The notes: generated by a model not told the origin, from the letters alone. Shown: positions 34,003 through 42,467, counted from the first letter of the stretch. The stretch: DNA of 64,000 nucleotides from Micromonospora echinofusca (GCF_900091445.1 NZ_LT607733.1:4863001-4927000); one strand, 5' to 3'. Translations and numbers: made by a program.

Positions 34003-34962
34003 TCAGGGCAGCCGGGCGAACCAGCGCATCGAGCCGGCCGCGGCGCCCATGGCGAACACCAGCCCGAGGCCGATGAACCGGGCCGAGACGTCCTGCCGTT
34101 CGGTGCGGTAGCCGACCGAGGTGCCGATGTCGTCGTAGACGGCGCGCAGCTCGTCGCTGGTGCTGGCCTCGTGGAACCCGCCCCCGGTCTCCTCGGCGAC
34201 CGCGCGCAGGGTCTGCCCGTCGACGGGCACCTGGATCGGCCGGCCGCCCCGGTCCACGGTGCCGCTCGGGGTGCCGAACGAGATGGTGTGCACCGGCACC
34301 TTCATGTCGATCGCCTCGGACGCGGCCTCCATCGGGTCCATCCCGGAGGTGTTCGCCCCGTCGGAGAGCAGGATGATCCGGGCCGGCGGCGGGTCCTTCG
34401 CCGCCTGGCTGTCGAAGCCCTTCACCGCGCCGAGCGAGGTGCTGATGGCCTCCCCGATGGCGGTGCCCTGCACCCCGGTGGCCCCCTCGACCAGCCGCTC
34501 GATGCCCTCGTGCAGCGCCTCCCGGTCCGTGCCCGGCGGCACCAGCACCGCCGCGCTGCCGGCGAACGCGACCAGCCCGACGTTGAACTCGTCCGGCAGG
34601 CCCTCGACGAAGCGCCGGGCGGACTCCTTGGCGGCGCTGAGCCGGTCCGGTTCCACGTCGCCGGCGAGCATCGAGGTGGAGACGTCCACGGCGACCATCA
34701 CCGTGGCCCGTTCGCGGGGCACCCGTACCTCCGCCGTGGGCCGGGCGAAACCCACCACCAGCAGCGCCAGCATGGCCAGGAAGAGCCCGGCCGGCACGTG
34801 CCGCCGCCAGGCGGGGCGGTGCGGCGCGACCCGGTCGAGCAGCCGCAGGTTGGTGAAGCGGACGGCGTACCGGCTGCGTCGGCGCTGCATCAGCAGGTAG
34901 CCCACGGCCAGGGCGAGCACCCCGAGCAGCAGCCAGAGCCGGACGGGCGACTGCCAGATCAC
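34003..34962 (-). CDS. VWA domain membrane protein (BatA-like)
   Basis: A 319-residue protein. It has two N-terminal membrane helices (LWLLLGVLALAVGYLLM and GLFLAMLALLVVGFA), a von Willebrand A domain from about 85 to 285 with the MIDAS motif DVSTS and later TSGMDP, and one C-terminal helix. It resembles BatA and the mycobacterial Rv1481. The GTG start overlaps the DUF58 stop by 4 bases. In such operons the MoxR ATPase, DUF58 and VWA proteins act together, probably as a metal-dependent chaperone or maturation module in the membrane. Confidence 0.9.
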   Translation of the reverse strand: MIWQSPVRLWLLLGVLALAVGYLLMQRRRSRYAVRFTNLRLLDRVAPHRPAWRRHVPAGLFLAMLALLVVGFARPTAEVRVPRERATVMVAVDVSTSMLAGDVEPDRLSAAKESARRFVEGLPDEFNVGLVAFAGSAAVLVPPGTDREALHEGIERLVEGATGVQGTAIGEAISTSLGAVKGFDSQAAKDPPPARIILLSDGANTSGMDPMEAASEAIDMKVPVHTISFGTPSGTVDRGGRPIQVPVDGQTLRAVAEETGGGFHEASTSDELRAVYDDIGTSVGYRTERQDVSARFIGLGLVFAMGAAAGSMRWFARLP

Positions 34963-35975
34963 GCCGCACCTCCCCGGGCCGCCCGGGCCGGGGCCGCCGC
35001 GAGCCGCCGCTGGGCGTGCACGTGCCGCACGATGTCGGCGCCCCAGTCCCGGTCGGTACGCAGCGGCAGGTGCGTGGCCCCGCTGCGGCGCAGCGCCTGG
35101 CGTACCTGCTCGCGCTGGGCGCTCGCCGCGGCGGCGTAGCGCTCGCGCAGCGCGCGGTCGCCGGTCCAGACCTCGCGCCGCCGCCCGGTCTCCGGGTCGA
35201 CCAGGGTGACCAGGCCGACGTCGGGCAGCTCCAGCTCCCGGGGATCGGTCACCTCGACGGCGAGCACCTGGTGCCGCACGGCGAGGCGACGCAGGGGCGC
35301 CTCCCAGGACGGTGCCCGCCCGGGGTCGTCGGGCAGCGCGTCGAGGAAGTCCGAGACCACCACGACGAGGCCACGGCACAGCGCCACCCGGTGCACGGCG
35401 GCCAGCCCGTCGGCCAGGTCGCCACCCGCCGGCGGCGGGTCGTCGCCGTCGTGGCCGCCGACGCGTGGGGCGGTCAGCAGGGCCCGGAGCAGCCCGAGCA
35501 GGTGGGTGCGCCCGCTGCGGGGCGGGAACCGGCGCAGCCCGTCCGGGCCGAGCACCTGCGCGCCGAGGCGGTTGCCCACGCCGGCGGTCAGGAAGCCGAT
35601 CGCCGCCACGGCCACCACGGCCAGCTCGCGCTTGTCCAGTTCGGCGGTGCCGTACTCCATGCTGGCGCTCGCGTCGACCAGCAGCCAGGTGGTCAGCTCC
35701 CGGTCGGCGTCGACCTCACGTACGTGCGGGACCGTGGTGCGGGCGGTCACCGCCCAGTCCATCCGGCGCACCTCGTCCTCACCGGGCCGGTACTCCCGGC
35801 TGCCGGCGGTCTCGCTGCCCGGCCCGGGCAGCAGGCCACGGTAGCGGCCGTGCAGCAGCCCGTCGAGCCGGCGGGTGACGGTCAGTTCCAGCCGGCGCAG
35901 GCGCCGGTCGGAGGTGAGGTCGGCCAGTCCCGGTGCGGTCGCCGCGCCGGCCGGCGCGTTCCCGCGCCACCTCAT
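34959..35975 (-). CDS. DUF58 domain protein of the MoxR operon
   Basis: A 338-residue cytoplasmic protein. The DUF58 signature is in GSREYRPGEDEVRRMDWAVT, and a VWA-like fold follows with DASASMEYG. It overlaps both neighbours by 4 bases (ATGA with MoxR, GTGA with the VWA gene), so the three products are made in a fixed ratio. DUF58 proteins probably link the MoxR ATPase to its VWA partner; the mechanism is unresolved. Confidence 0.92.
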   Translation of the reverse strand: MRWRGNAPAGAATAPGLADLTSDRRLRRLELTVTRRLDGLLHGRYRGLLPGPGSETAGSREYRPGEDEVRRMDWAVTARTTVPHVREVDADRELTTWLLVDASASMEYGTAELDKRELAVVAVAAIGFLTAGVGNRLGAQVLGPDGLRRFPPRSGRTHLLGLLRALLTAPRVGGHDGDDPPPAGGDLADGLAAVHRVALCRGLVVVVSDFLDALPDDPGRAPSWEAPLRRLAVRHQVLAVEVTDPRELELPDVGLVTLVDPETGRRREVWTGDRALRERYAAAASAQREQVRQALRRSGATHLPLRTDRDWGADIVRHVHAQRRLAAAPARAARGGAA

Positions 35976-37021
35976 GCCGCCGCCAGGTCTGCCGCGTGTT
36001 CCGGGTGGCCGGCCGCGACGCGGGGCGGCGGTACGGCCTCCACGAGCCGCCGGACCACCGCCTCGGCGGCCACCCCGTCGGCGACCGCGTCGAAGGAGAG
36101 CACCAGCCGGTGGGCGAGCACGTCCACGGCCAGTTCCCGCACGTCCTCGGGGAGCACGTACTCGCGGCCACGCAGCAGCGCCTGGGCCCGCGCGGCGCGG
36201 ACGAGGCCGAGGGTGGCCCGGGGGCTGGCCCCGTACGCGAGCAGCGGGGCGAGTTCGGGCAGGCCGAACCGGCCGGGGTCACGGGTGGCGAAGATCAGCC
36301 GGACGACGTACTCGGCGATCGCGTGGTGCACGAAGACGTGGGCGGCGCGAGCCTGGAGTTCGCGCAGCCGCTGTGGGTCGAGCACCCGCCGGGCGACGGG
36401 CCGGTCGGCGCTCATCCGGTAGAGGATGGCGAGTTCGTCGGCGTCGCTCGGGTAGTCGACGACGATCTTCATCAGGAAGCGGTCGCGTTGCGCCTCCGGC
36501 AGCTGGTAGACCCCCTCCGACTCGATCGGGTTCTGGGTGGCCAGCACTAGGAACGGGTCCGGTACGGCGTAGCTGTGCCCACCGATCGAGACCTGACGCT
36601 CGGCCATCGCCTCCAGCAGGGCGGACTGCACCTTTGCCGGGGCCCGGTTGATCTCGTCGGCGAGCACCAGGTTCGCCATGACCGGGCCCAGTTCGATGTC
36701 GAAGTCCTCGCGCGACGCCCGGTAGATCCTGGTGCCGACGATGTCGGAGGGGACCAGGTCCGGAGTGAACTGGATCCGGGAGAAGGTGCCGCCCACCACG
36801 GTGGCCAGGGTCTGCGCGGCCAGCGTCTTGGCCACCCCGGGCACGCCCTCCAGCAGGCAGTGCCCGTTCGCGACGAGGGCGGTGAGCAGGCGCTCGACGA
36901 GCCGATCCTGCCCGACGATCACGCGTTTGACCTCGAAGAGCGTCTGTTCCAGGTCGGCCGGGGTCGCATCGGGATCGGCCGGGCTGGGCACGCTGGCCAG
37001 GGTGTCCGAGATGTCCGTCAC
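35972..37021 (-). CDS. MoxR-family AAA+ ATPase
   Basis: A 349-residue AAA+ chaperone. Walker A is EGVPGVAKT, Walker B region VLADEINRAP, sensor LATQNPIESEGVYQLPEAQRDRF, and the C-terminal lid ends AVPPPRVAAGHPEH. The GTG at 37019-37021 (VTDISDTL) is chosen as start; the frame stays open 23 codons further but without conserved sequence. First gene of the four-gene moxR-DUF58-VWA-htrA operon. MoxR proteins help insert cofactors or mature envelope proteins. Confidence 0.93.
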   Translation of the reverse strand: MTDISDTLASVPSPADPDATPADLEQTLFEVKRVIVGQDRLVERLLTALVANGHCLLEGVPGVAKTLAAQTLATVVGGTFSRIQFTPDLVPSDIVGTRIYRASREDFDIELGPVMANLVLADEINRAPAKVQSALLEAMAERQVSIGGHSYAVPDPFLVLATQNPIESEGVYQLPEAQRDRFLMKIVVDYPSDADELAILYRMSADRPVARRVLDPQRLRELQARAAHVFVHHAIAEYVVRLIFATRDPGRFGLPELAPLLAYGASPRATLGLVRAARAQALLRGREYVLPEDVRELAVDVLAHRLVLSFDAVADGVAAEAVVRRLVEAVPPPRVAAGHPEHAADLAAA

Positions 37022-37148
37022 GGTGCTTGCTTCCCGTGCCGACGGCCGGACAAACGTCGGATTATCAGCGCCGGGCCGGCCCTTACACACCCGAACCGGG
37101 ACGACCCTCCCGACCGTACGCCGACGCGCCGGGCACTGCCCGCCGCGG

Positions 37149-37226
37149 GCGTCGATCAGGCAGTTGGGGCGCCCCGCACAAGGCGCGATTCAGGGCACGA
37201 CTCCCACCACAACTGCATGCTCGACC
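37149..37226. repeat. Degenerate palindromic repeat, second copy of the GTCGATCA family
   Basis: Left arm GTCGATCAGGCAGTTGGGG from 37151 and right arm CCACCACAACTGCATGCTCGAC ending at 37225 pair imperfectly: GTCGA.CA.GCAGTTG.GG matches on both sides. The arms share the GTCGATCA start with the element at 27941-28005. It lies in the 306-base spacer between the MoxR gene and the secreted-protein gene. Apart from this repeat and a G-rich tract (37240-37272) the spacer shows nothing. Confidence 0.55.
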
Positions 37227-37284
37227 GATCTGAAGGGCAGGGCGGAGGGTGGGGTGGGGCGGGGCGGGGGGTGAGTGTGGCGGC

Positions 37285-37312
37285 GCCGGCCCCCACAGGT
37301 GAGGGGGCCGGC
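37285..37312 (-). terminator. Terminator of the secreted-protein gene
   Basis: Perfect 10-base arms GCCGGCCCCC / GGGGGCCGGC around an 8-base loop, 16 bases 3' of the stop codon of the minus-strand gene. Confidence 0.7.
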
Positions 37313-37327
37313 GTCGTCAGCGGGTGC

Positions 37328-37855
37328 TCAGTTGGCGATGACCAGGTGGAACGGCCGGTCGGCGTAGCTTCCCGACGAGTTGCGGGTCTGGACGAAGACC
37401 GCGTTCGGCGTCTGGAGCCGAGGCGCGACGGAGATCTCGCCGCCCGGGGGCACGTTGTACGGGTCGGTGGTGCCGATGGTCGCCACGAACGTCTCCAGCG
37501 AGACGTTGTAGTTGAACAGCACCTGGTACTGACCAGGGCCGTACCGCGTGGCGGAGACCGCCTCGGGCGAGCCGCGGAGCAGGGTGCCGCCGCTGGAGAC
37601 GACGGCGGAGGCGACGGTGCCCGGCGCGGTCGCCTGGGCGGACGGGCCCTGCGCCAGGGCGGCCTTGGCCTTGCGTGCCTCGGCGGGGGTCACGGCGGGC
37701 TGGCTGCCGGAGCCGGGCTGCCGGACTGCCGGCTGGGCGACCTCGGCGGGCGCCTTGGCCGCCGGCTGGGCGACGGCGATCCCGCCCCCGGCCAGGGTGA
37801 GCGCCAGCGCGGCGAACGCCACCGCCACCGCCTTGCGTCGGAAGAGTGTGGTCAT
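37328..37855 (-). CDS. Secreted protein of unknown function
   Basis: A 175-residue protein. Start ATG 37853-37855 follows GGGAGACC and directly precedes a signal peptide (TTLFRRKAVAVAFAALALTL, cleavage probably after AVAQP). An Ala/Pro-rich linker follows, then a beta-rich domain of about 100 residues (TRYGPGQYQVLFNYNVSLETF...YADRPFHLVIAN). No family was recognised. It is transcribed from an unusually AT-rich region (37981-38160), suggesting special regulation. Confidence 0.75.
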   Translation of the reverse strand: MTTLFRRKAVAVAFAALALTLAGGGIAVAQPAAKAPAEVAQPAVRQPGSGSQPAVTPAEARKAKAALAQGPSAQATAPGTVASAVVSSGGTLLRGSPEAVSATRYGPGQYQVLFNYNVSLETFVATIGTTDPYNVPPGGEISVAPRLQTPNAVFVQTRNSSGSYADRPFHLVIAN

Positions 37856-38240
37856 GACAGGTCTCCCTTTTGTTGACCGTGCGGATTCGGCCTGCCCCAC
37901 TGATCGAGGGACGGCTGATTTCCATTTCTTGGGCCCGGGGAAAATGAGCGACAACCGCCTGGAGCCCGCACCTCAGGCCGCACCCTAGATGTTGTCATCT
38001 CAACAATTTTCACCGGCTCTGAGCTGGCATTACTACTCAGAGTTTCGACGTCTCAACCCACTGGAAGGTAGCACCACAAAAAGCGGGGCGTCAATAGTTG
38101 ATCACGTTCTGATAATGGCCGGAAAATTGTGAGAAGCGAACGCTCAGCCATTCACGAATGTGTCGGGACGGCGCGTCCGTACGCCTGGTGTCGCCCCGTC
38201 CGGGGCCGCCACGGGGGGTGCGCGGCGCTACCCTCCAGCG
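37856..38240. other. AT-rich divergent intergenic region
   Basis: A 385-base spacer between divergent genes. By count, 37981-38160 is about 49% GC, while most of the window appears to be above 70%. It contains two inverted repeats: GTTG-TCATCT-CAAC at 37991-38004, and CTCTGAG / CTCAGAG at 38017-38023 and 38036-38042. No open frame of note. It may be a promoter for the secreted gene that is bound by an AT-preferring nucleoid protein such as Lsr2 (inference). Confidence 0.55.
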
Positions 38241-39236
38241 GTGATCATCGAGGCTCCACGGCGGGCGCCGGGCGGCCGGGCGGCACGGTTGCGCACCGCG
38301 CTCTGCTGGGCCGCCGTCGCGCCCGGGGCCGCCTGGGCGGCCGTACGACTCGGCGGGCTCGACCGGGGACCGCTGGTGCAGTTGCTCGCCTTCACCCCGT
38401 ACGCCGCCGCCGCGAGCGTGCTGCCGCTGCTGCTCGCGCTCGCCCTGCGGCGCCGCTGGCCCGCGGCGGTCGCGGCGCTGGCCACGGCGGCCCTGGTGGC
38501 CGTGGTGGCGCCCCGGGCCCTGCCGTCCGGGCAGCCCCCGGTGACCGGCCCGACGGTGCGGCTGTTGACCGCCAACCTGCTGGCCGGGGCCGGCGACGCG
38601 CGGGCGCTGGTCGACCTGGTCCGGCGGCACCGCGTCGACGTGCTCGCCGTGCAGGAGTTCACCCCGCAGGCCGGGGCGGAGCTGGACCGGCTCGGCCTGG
38701 ACCGGCTGCTCCCCCACCGGCAGCTCGACCCGCAGGTCGGCACCGTCGGCTCCGGGCTCTACGCGCGGTTCCCGATCGGCGAGGGCGGCGTCCGGCACAA
38801 CCGGGGCGGCTGGGGCTTCGACCAGTCCCACGGCACGGTGGCGGTCCCCGGGGCGCCGGCGGTACGGGTCGAGTCGGCGCACCCGTCGGCCCCGTACGCG
38901 CTGGACCAGGTCGCCCACTGGCGCGCCGACCTGGCGGCGCAGCCGCCCGCCACCCCGGACGGGCCGCTGCGGATCCTCGCCGGCGACTTCAACGCCACCC
39001 TCGACCACGCCCCGCTGCGCGCCCTGCTGGACACCGGCTACGTCGACGCCGCCGACCAGGCCGGCGCGGGCCTGGTCGGCACGTGGGGCCCGTACGACGG
39101 GGACCCGATCCCGCCGGTGACCATCGACCACGTGCTGGTCGACCGGCGCATCGCCGTACGGGCCGTCACGGTGCACCGGGTCCCGGGCAGCGACCACCGC
39201 GCCGTCCTGGCCGAGCTGCGCCTCCCGGCGCGGTGA
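38241..39236 (+). CDS. Membrane-anchored endonuclease/exonuclease/phosphatase family protein
   Basis: A 331-residue protein starting at GTG 38241 after CCAGCG. Three hydrophobic segments fill roughly the first 100 residues. The EEP domain follows with [45 protein letters not shown] and SDHRAVLAEL, holding the expected Asn, Glu, Asp and His residues. It is probably an extracytoplasmic phosphodiesterase, and is a shorter relative of the EEP protein at 22026-24077. Substrate unknown. Confidence 0.85.
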   Translation: MIIEAPRRAPGGRAARLRTALCWAAVAPGAAWAAVRLGGLDRGPLVQLLAFTPYAAAASVLPLLLALALRRRWPAAVAALATAALVAVVAPRALPSGQPPVTGPTVRLLTANLLAGAGDARALVDLVRRHRVDVLAVQEFTPQAGAELDRLGLDRLLPHRQLDPQVGTVGSGLYARFPIGEGGVRHNRGGWGFDQSHGTVAVPGAPAVRVESAHPSAPYALDQVAHWRADLAAQPPATPDGPLRILAGDFNATLDHAPLRALLDTGYVDAADQAGAGLVGTWGPYDGDPIPPVTIDHVLVDRRIAVRAVTVHRVPGSDHRAVLAELRLPAR

Positions 39237-39285
39237 CGCCCGGGGTCGCCCCGCGGCTTCCGGCGGCGCGGGCGGCCGGGGCGGC

Positions 39286-40866
39286 TCAGACCCGGGCCCG
39301 GTCGAGGCCGTAGGTGAGCGCGTCGACGAGGGCGTGCCAGGACGCCTCGACCACGTTGGGGTGCACGCCGACGGTGGTCCAGTCGCGGCCGGCCCCGTCG
39401 ACCGTCTCCAGCAGCACCCGGGTCACGGCACCGGTGCCGTGGGTGCCCTCCAGGATCCGCACCTTGTAGTCGGCCAGCACGAAGTCGCGCAGCTCCGGGT
39501 AGTGCCGGGCCAACCCCACCCGCAGCGCCTCGTCCAGGGCGTTGACCGGACCGTTGCCCTCGGCGGTGGCGATGACCCGCTCCCCGCGTACGCGGATCTT
39601 GACGGTCGCCTCGGAGACCACCGACCCGTCCTCCCGGTGCTCGACCAGCACCCGGTACGACTCCAGCGCGAACGGTCGGGCGGGCGCGGTGTCCAGCTCC
39701 GAGCGGACCAGCAGCTCGAACGACGCGTCGGCGGCCTCGAACGACCAGCCGCCGGCCTCCAGCTCCTTGACCCGCCGGGTGACCCGCGACAGCGCCTCCG
39801 GATGGCCGGCCAGGTCCAGGCCGAGCTCGCGGCTCTTGAGCTCGACGCTGGCCCGGCCGGCCATCTCGGTGACGAGGATCCGCATGTCGTTGCCCACCAC
39901 CTGTGGGTCCACGTGGTTGTAGAGCAGCGGATCCACCTTGATCGCGCTCGCGTGCAGCCCCGCCTTGTGGGCGAAGGCCGCGGCCCCGACGTACGCCTGG
40001 TGGGTGTCGGGGGCGATGTTGGCGATCTCGGCGATGGCGTGGGAGACCCGCACCATCTGCCCCAGGCAGCCGTCCGGTAGGACGGGCAGCCCGAGCTTGA
40101 GCTGGAGGTTGGCGACCACGGCGAAGATGTCCGCGTTGCCGGGGCGCTCGCCGTAGCCGTTGGCGGTGCCCTGGAAGTGGCGTACGCCTGCCTCGACGGC
40201 GGCGACGGTGTTGGCGACCGCGCAGGACGTGTCGTTCTGGCAGTGGATGCCGAGCAACTCCGGGCCGACGCCGAGCCGCGCGGTCACCTCGGCGATGGCG
40301 GCGGTCACCTGGGACGGAAGCATCCCGCCGTTGGTGTCGCAGAGCACCACCCGTTCGGCACCGGCGGCGAGCGCCGTCTCCACCACGGCGGCGGTGTAGG
40401 CCGGGTCGGACCGGTAGCCGTCGAAGAAGTGCTCCCCGTCGACGAAGACGCGCCGCCCCTCGGCGACCAGGTGCGCGACCGTGTCGCGGATCATCGCCAG
40501 GTTCTCCGCCGCGGTGGTGCGCAGCGCCCGCTCGACGTGCCGCAGGTCCGCCTTGGCGACCAGGGCGACCGCCGGCGTCTGCGCGTCGAGCAGCCCCCGT
40601 ACCTGCGGGTCGTCGGCGACCGGCACCCCGGCCCGCCGGGTGGCCCCGAACGCGACCAGCAGCGCGTGCTTCAGGTCGAGTTCGGTGCGCGCCCGCCGGA
40701 AGAACTCGGTGTCCTTCGGCACGGCGCCGGGCCAGCCTCCCTCGATGAAGCCGACCCCGAACTCGTCGAGCAGCCGGGCCACCGCGAGCTTGTCGACCAC
40801 CGAGTAGCTCAACCCCTCGCGCTGGGCGCCGTCGCGCAGCGTCGTGTCGTAGACCTGGAACGTCAT
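39286..40866 (-). CDS. cimA: Citramalate synthase
   Basis: Condenses pyruvate and acetyl-CoA to (R)-citramalate, the threonine-independent entry to isoleucine. The 526-residue protein has the HMGL-like TIM barrel at 1-275 (YDTTLRDGAQREGL, FIEGGWPGAVPKD, LLGIHCQNDTSCAVANT, GTANGYGERPGNAD) and a C-terminal LeuA-type regulatory domain (ETVDGAGRDWTTVGVHPNVV). FIEGGWPG distinguishes it from 2-isopropylmalate synthase. It is preceded by a leader peptide with two Ile ATT codons and a terminator, so it appears controlled by attenuation. Ribosome binding site GAAAGGA is 8 bases before the ATG. Confidence 0.95.
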   Translation of the reverse strand: MTFQVYDTTLRDGAQREGLSYSVVDKLAVARLLDEFGVGFIEGGWPGAVPKDTEFFRRARTELDLKHALLVAFGATRRAGVPVADDPQVRGLLDAQTPAVALVAKADLRHVERALRTTAAENLAMIRDTVAHLVAEGRRVFVDGEHFFDGYRSDPAYTAAVVETALAAGAERVVLCDTNGGMLPSQVTAAIAEVTARLGVGPELLGIHCQNDTSCAVANTVAAVEAGVRHFQGTANGYGERPGNADIFAVVANLQLKLGLPVLPDGCLGQMVRVSHAIAEIANIAPDTHQAYVGAAAFAHKAGLHASAIKVDPLLYNHVDPQVVGNDMRILVTEMAGRASVELKSRELGLDLAGHPEALSRVTRRVKELEAGGWSFEAADASFELLVRSELDTAPARPFALESYRVLVEHREDGSVVSEATVKIRVRGERVIATAEGNGPVNALDEALRVGLARHYPELRDFVLADYKVRILEGTHGTGAVTRVLLETVDGAGRDWTTVGVHPNVVEASWHALVDALTYGLDRARV

Positions 40867-40890
40867 CAGGGAGTCCTTTCTCAGAGCAAC

Positions 40891-40920
40891 AAAAAGACCC
40901 CCCGCGGATGCGGGAGGTCT
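40891..40920 (-). terminator. Attenuator terminator in the cimA leader
   Basis: Minus-strand hairpin with 11-base arms (GCGGGAGGTCT and AGACCCCCCGC, one G-U pair, 4-base loop) followed directly by TTTTT. It lies between the leader peptide and cimA, 24 bases before the start codon. A T-run of this kind is rare in this GC-rich window. Confidence 0.8.
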
Positions 40921-40949
40921 GCGCGCTCGGCGGAGGGGAGGCCGGCGCG

Positions 40950-40991
40950 CTAGGTGCGAATAATCAGGTGGGTGCTGGTCACGGTCGCCAC
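40950..40991 (-). CDS. Leader peptide of cimA (attenuation peptide)
   Basis: A 13-codon frame, MATVTSTHLIIRT, GTG start at 40989-40991 (a second GTG at 40980-40982 would give 10 residues) and TAG stop. It holds CTG ATT ATT: Leu followed by two Ile codons of the form ATT, which is rare where ATC is the norm. The ribosome would stall there when charged tRNA-Ile is low, allowing an antiterminator to form before the terminator at 40891-40920. Too short for family comparison; support comes from position, codons and terminator. Confidence 0.75.
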   Translation of the reverse strand: MATVTSTHLIIRT

Positions 40992-41105
40992 TCTGCCACC
41001 CGCCCCCTGGTTTTGGGAGGCACAATCCACATGGCGGGACGGTGACGGAGGGTCGCGATACCGCATCGACGGGCCGTGCGCCGGCACAACCCGCCGCCGG
41101 TGATC

Positions 41106-41173
41106 GACTTCACAAGTCACCTGGCCGCCATCCGGCGGAAACGGGGCTACGGCAGTATCTGGAATTGATCCAG
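41106..41173 (+). promoter_or_regulatory. Two inverted repeats in the ahpC upstream region
   Basis: GACTT-CAC-AAGTC at 41106-41118 and CTGGAATTGATCCAG at 41159-41173, the latter 35 bases before the ahpC start. One may be the operator of a peroxide-responsive regulator such as OxyR, but neither matches a consensus I can state with confidence. Confidence 0.35.
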
Positions 41174-41207
41174 TTACCGGCCTTCGTGCCGCTGTCAAGG
41201 AGGACCT

Positions 41208-41768
41208 GTGCTCACTGTCGGTGACCGCTTCCCCGAGTACGAACTCACCGCCTGCGTGTCGCTGGACGCCGACAAGGCGTTCGAGTCGATCGACCACAAG
41301 TCCCACCAGGGGAAGTGGCGCGTCGTCTTCTTCTGGCCGAAGGACTTCACCTTCGTCTGCCCGACCGAGATCGCGGAGTTCGGCCGGCTGAACGAGGAGT
41401 TCGCCGACCGCGACGCCCAGGTCCTCGGCGTGTCGGTGGACAACGAGTTCGTCCACTACGCGTGGCGCAAGGACCACCCGGACCTGCGCGAGCTGCCGTT
41501 CCCGATGCTCAGCGACGTCAAGCGCGAGCTGACCGCCGCCTGCGGGGTGCTCGGCGAGGACGGCGTGGCCCAGCGGGCCACCTTCATCGTCGACCCGGAC
41601 AACGAGATCCAGTTCGTCATGGTGACCGCCGGCTCCGTCGGCCGCAACGTCTCCGAGGTGCTGCGGGTGCTCGACGCCCTCCAGACCGACGAGCTGTGCC
41701 CGTGCAACTGGAACAAGGGCGGCGAGACCCTGGACGCCACCAAGCTCCTCGCCGGCGCCGGGGCCTGA
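41208..41768 (+). CDS. ahpC: Alkyl hydroperoxide reductase AhpC (2-Cys peroxiredoxin)
   Basis: A 186-residue peroxiredoxin that reduces organic peroxides and peroxynitrite. The peroxidatic Cys is in DFTFVCPTEIAEFG near residue 49 and the resolving Cys region is DELCPCNWNKGGETL near residue 165, as in the AhpE-independent mycobacterial AhpC. GTG start at 41208 follows AAGGAGG. AhpD follows after 2 bases and serves as its reductase partner. Confidence 0.96.
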   Translation: MLTVGDRFPEYELTACVSLDADKAFESIDHKSHQGKWRVVFFWPKDFTFVCPTEIAEFGRLNEEFADRDAQVLGVSVDNEFVHYAWRKDHPDLRELPFPMLSDVKRELTAACGVLGEDGVAQRATFIVDPDNEIQFVMVTAGSVGRNVSEVLRVLDALQTDELCPCNWNKGGETLDATKLLAGAGA

Positions 41769-41770
41769 CC

Positions 41771-42301
41771 ATGGGTCTGGACGCGATCAAGGCGGCTCTG
41801 CCGGAGTACGCCAAGGACATCAAGCTCAACCTCGGCTCCACCATCGCCACCAGCACGCTGACCCCGACCCAGGCCTGGGGCACCGCCCTGGCCTGTGCGG
41901 TGGCTGGGCGCAACCCGGAGGTGCTGCGGGAGATCGCCGCCGAGGCGGCCGACCACCTGAAGCCGGAGGCCGTCGAGGCGGCCAAGGGCGCCGCCACGAT
42001 CATGGCGATGAACAACGTCTACTACCGGGCCAAGCACCTGATCGGCGACGAGCAGTACCAGTCGATCCCGGCCCGGCTGCGGATGCAGATCATCGCCAAG
42101 CCGGGCGTGGACAAGGCCGACTTCGAGCTGTGGTGCCTGGCGGTCTCGGCGATCACCGGCTGCGGGGTGTGCCTGGAGTCGCACGAGAAGACCCTGCGCA
42201 ACGCGGGCTTCAGCCGCGAGCAGGTGCACGAGGGGCTGCGCATCGCCGCCGTCGTGCACGCCGCCGCGGTCACCCTGGACGCCAAGGCCGCGCTCGCCTG
42301 A
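41771..42301 (+). CDS. ahpD: Alkylhydroperoxidase AhpD
   Basis: A 176-residue CMD-family protein. The redox CxxC motif with its proton-relay residues is in ITGCGVCLESHEKTL near residue 129, and the N-terminal half has the helical AhpD fold. It reduces AhpC using lipoyl-dihydrolipoamide electrons in mycobacteria. Two bases separate it from ahpC, forming one operon that ends at the terminator 42313-42348. Confidence 0.96.
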   Translation: MGLDAIKAALPEYAKDIKLNLGSTIATSTLTPTQAWGTALACAVAGRNPEVLREIAAEAADHLKPEAVEAAKGAATIMAMNNVYYRAKHLIGDEQYQSIPARLRMQIIAKPGVDKADFELWCLAVSAITGCGVCLESHEKTLRNAGFSREQVHEGLRIAAVVHAAAVTLDAKAALA

Positions 42302-42312
42302 CGCGTACGCCC

Positions 42313-42348
42313 GGTGGGCCGGTGCCGCAATCGCGGCGCCGGCCCACC
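42313..42348 (+). terminator. Terminator of ahpCD
   Basis: 16-base arms beginning GGTGGGCCGG with a single G-T mismatch around a 4-base loop, starting 12 bases after the ahpD stop. Confidence 0.75.
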
Positions 42349-42467
42349 GTCGTCTCCGGCCCCGGCGAGCGCCGTTTCCGGTGCCGACCGCCCGGGTAGC
42401 TCCCGGAGGAGGCAGAGGACACCGGACCGGCGAGACGACTGGCGACAGTCGGGGCAGGAGTTGTCAG

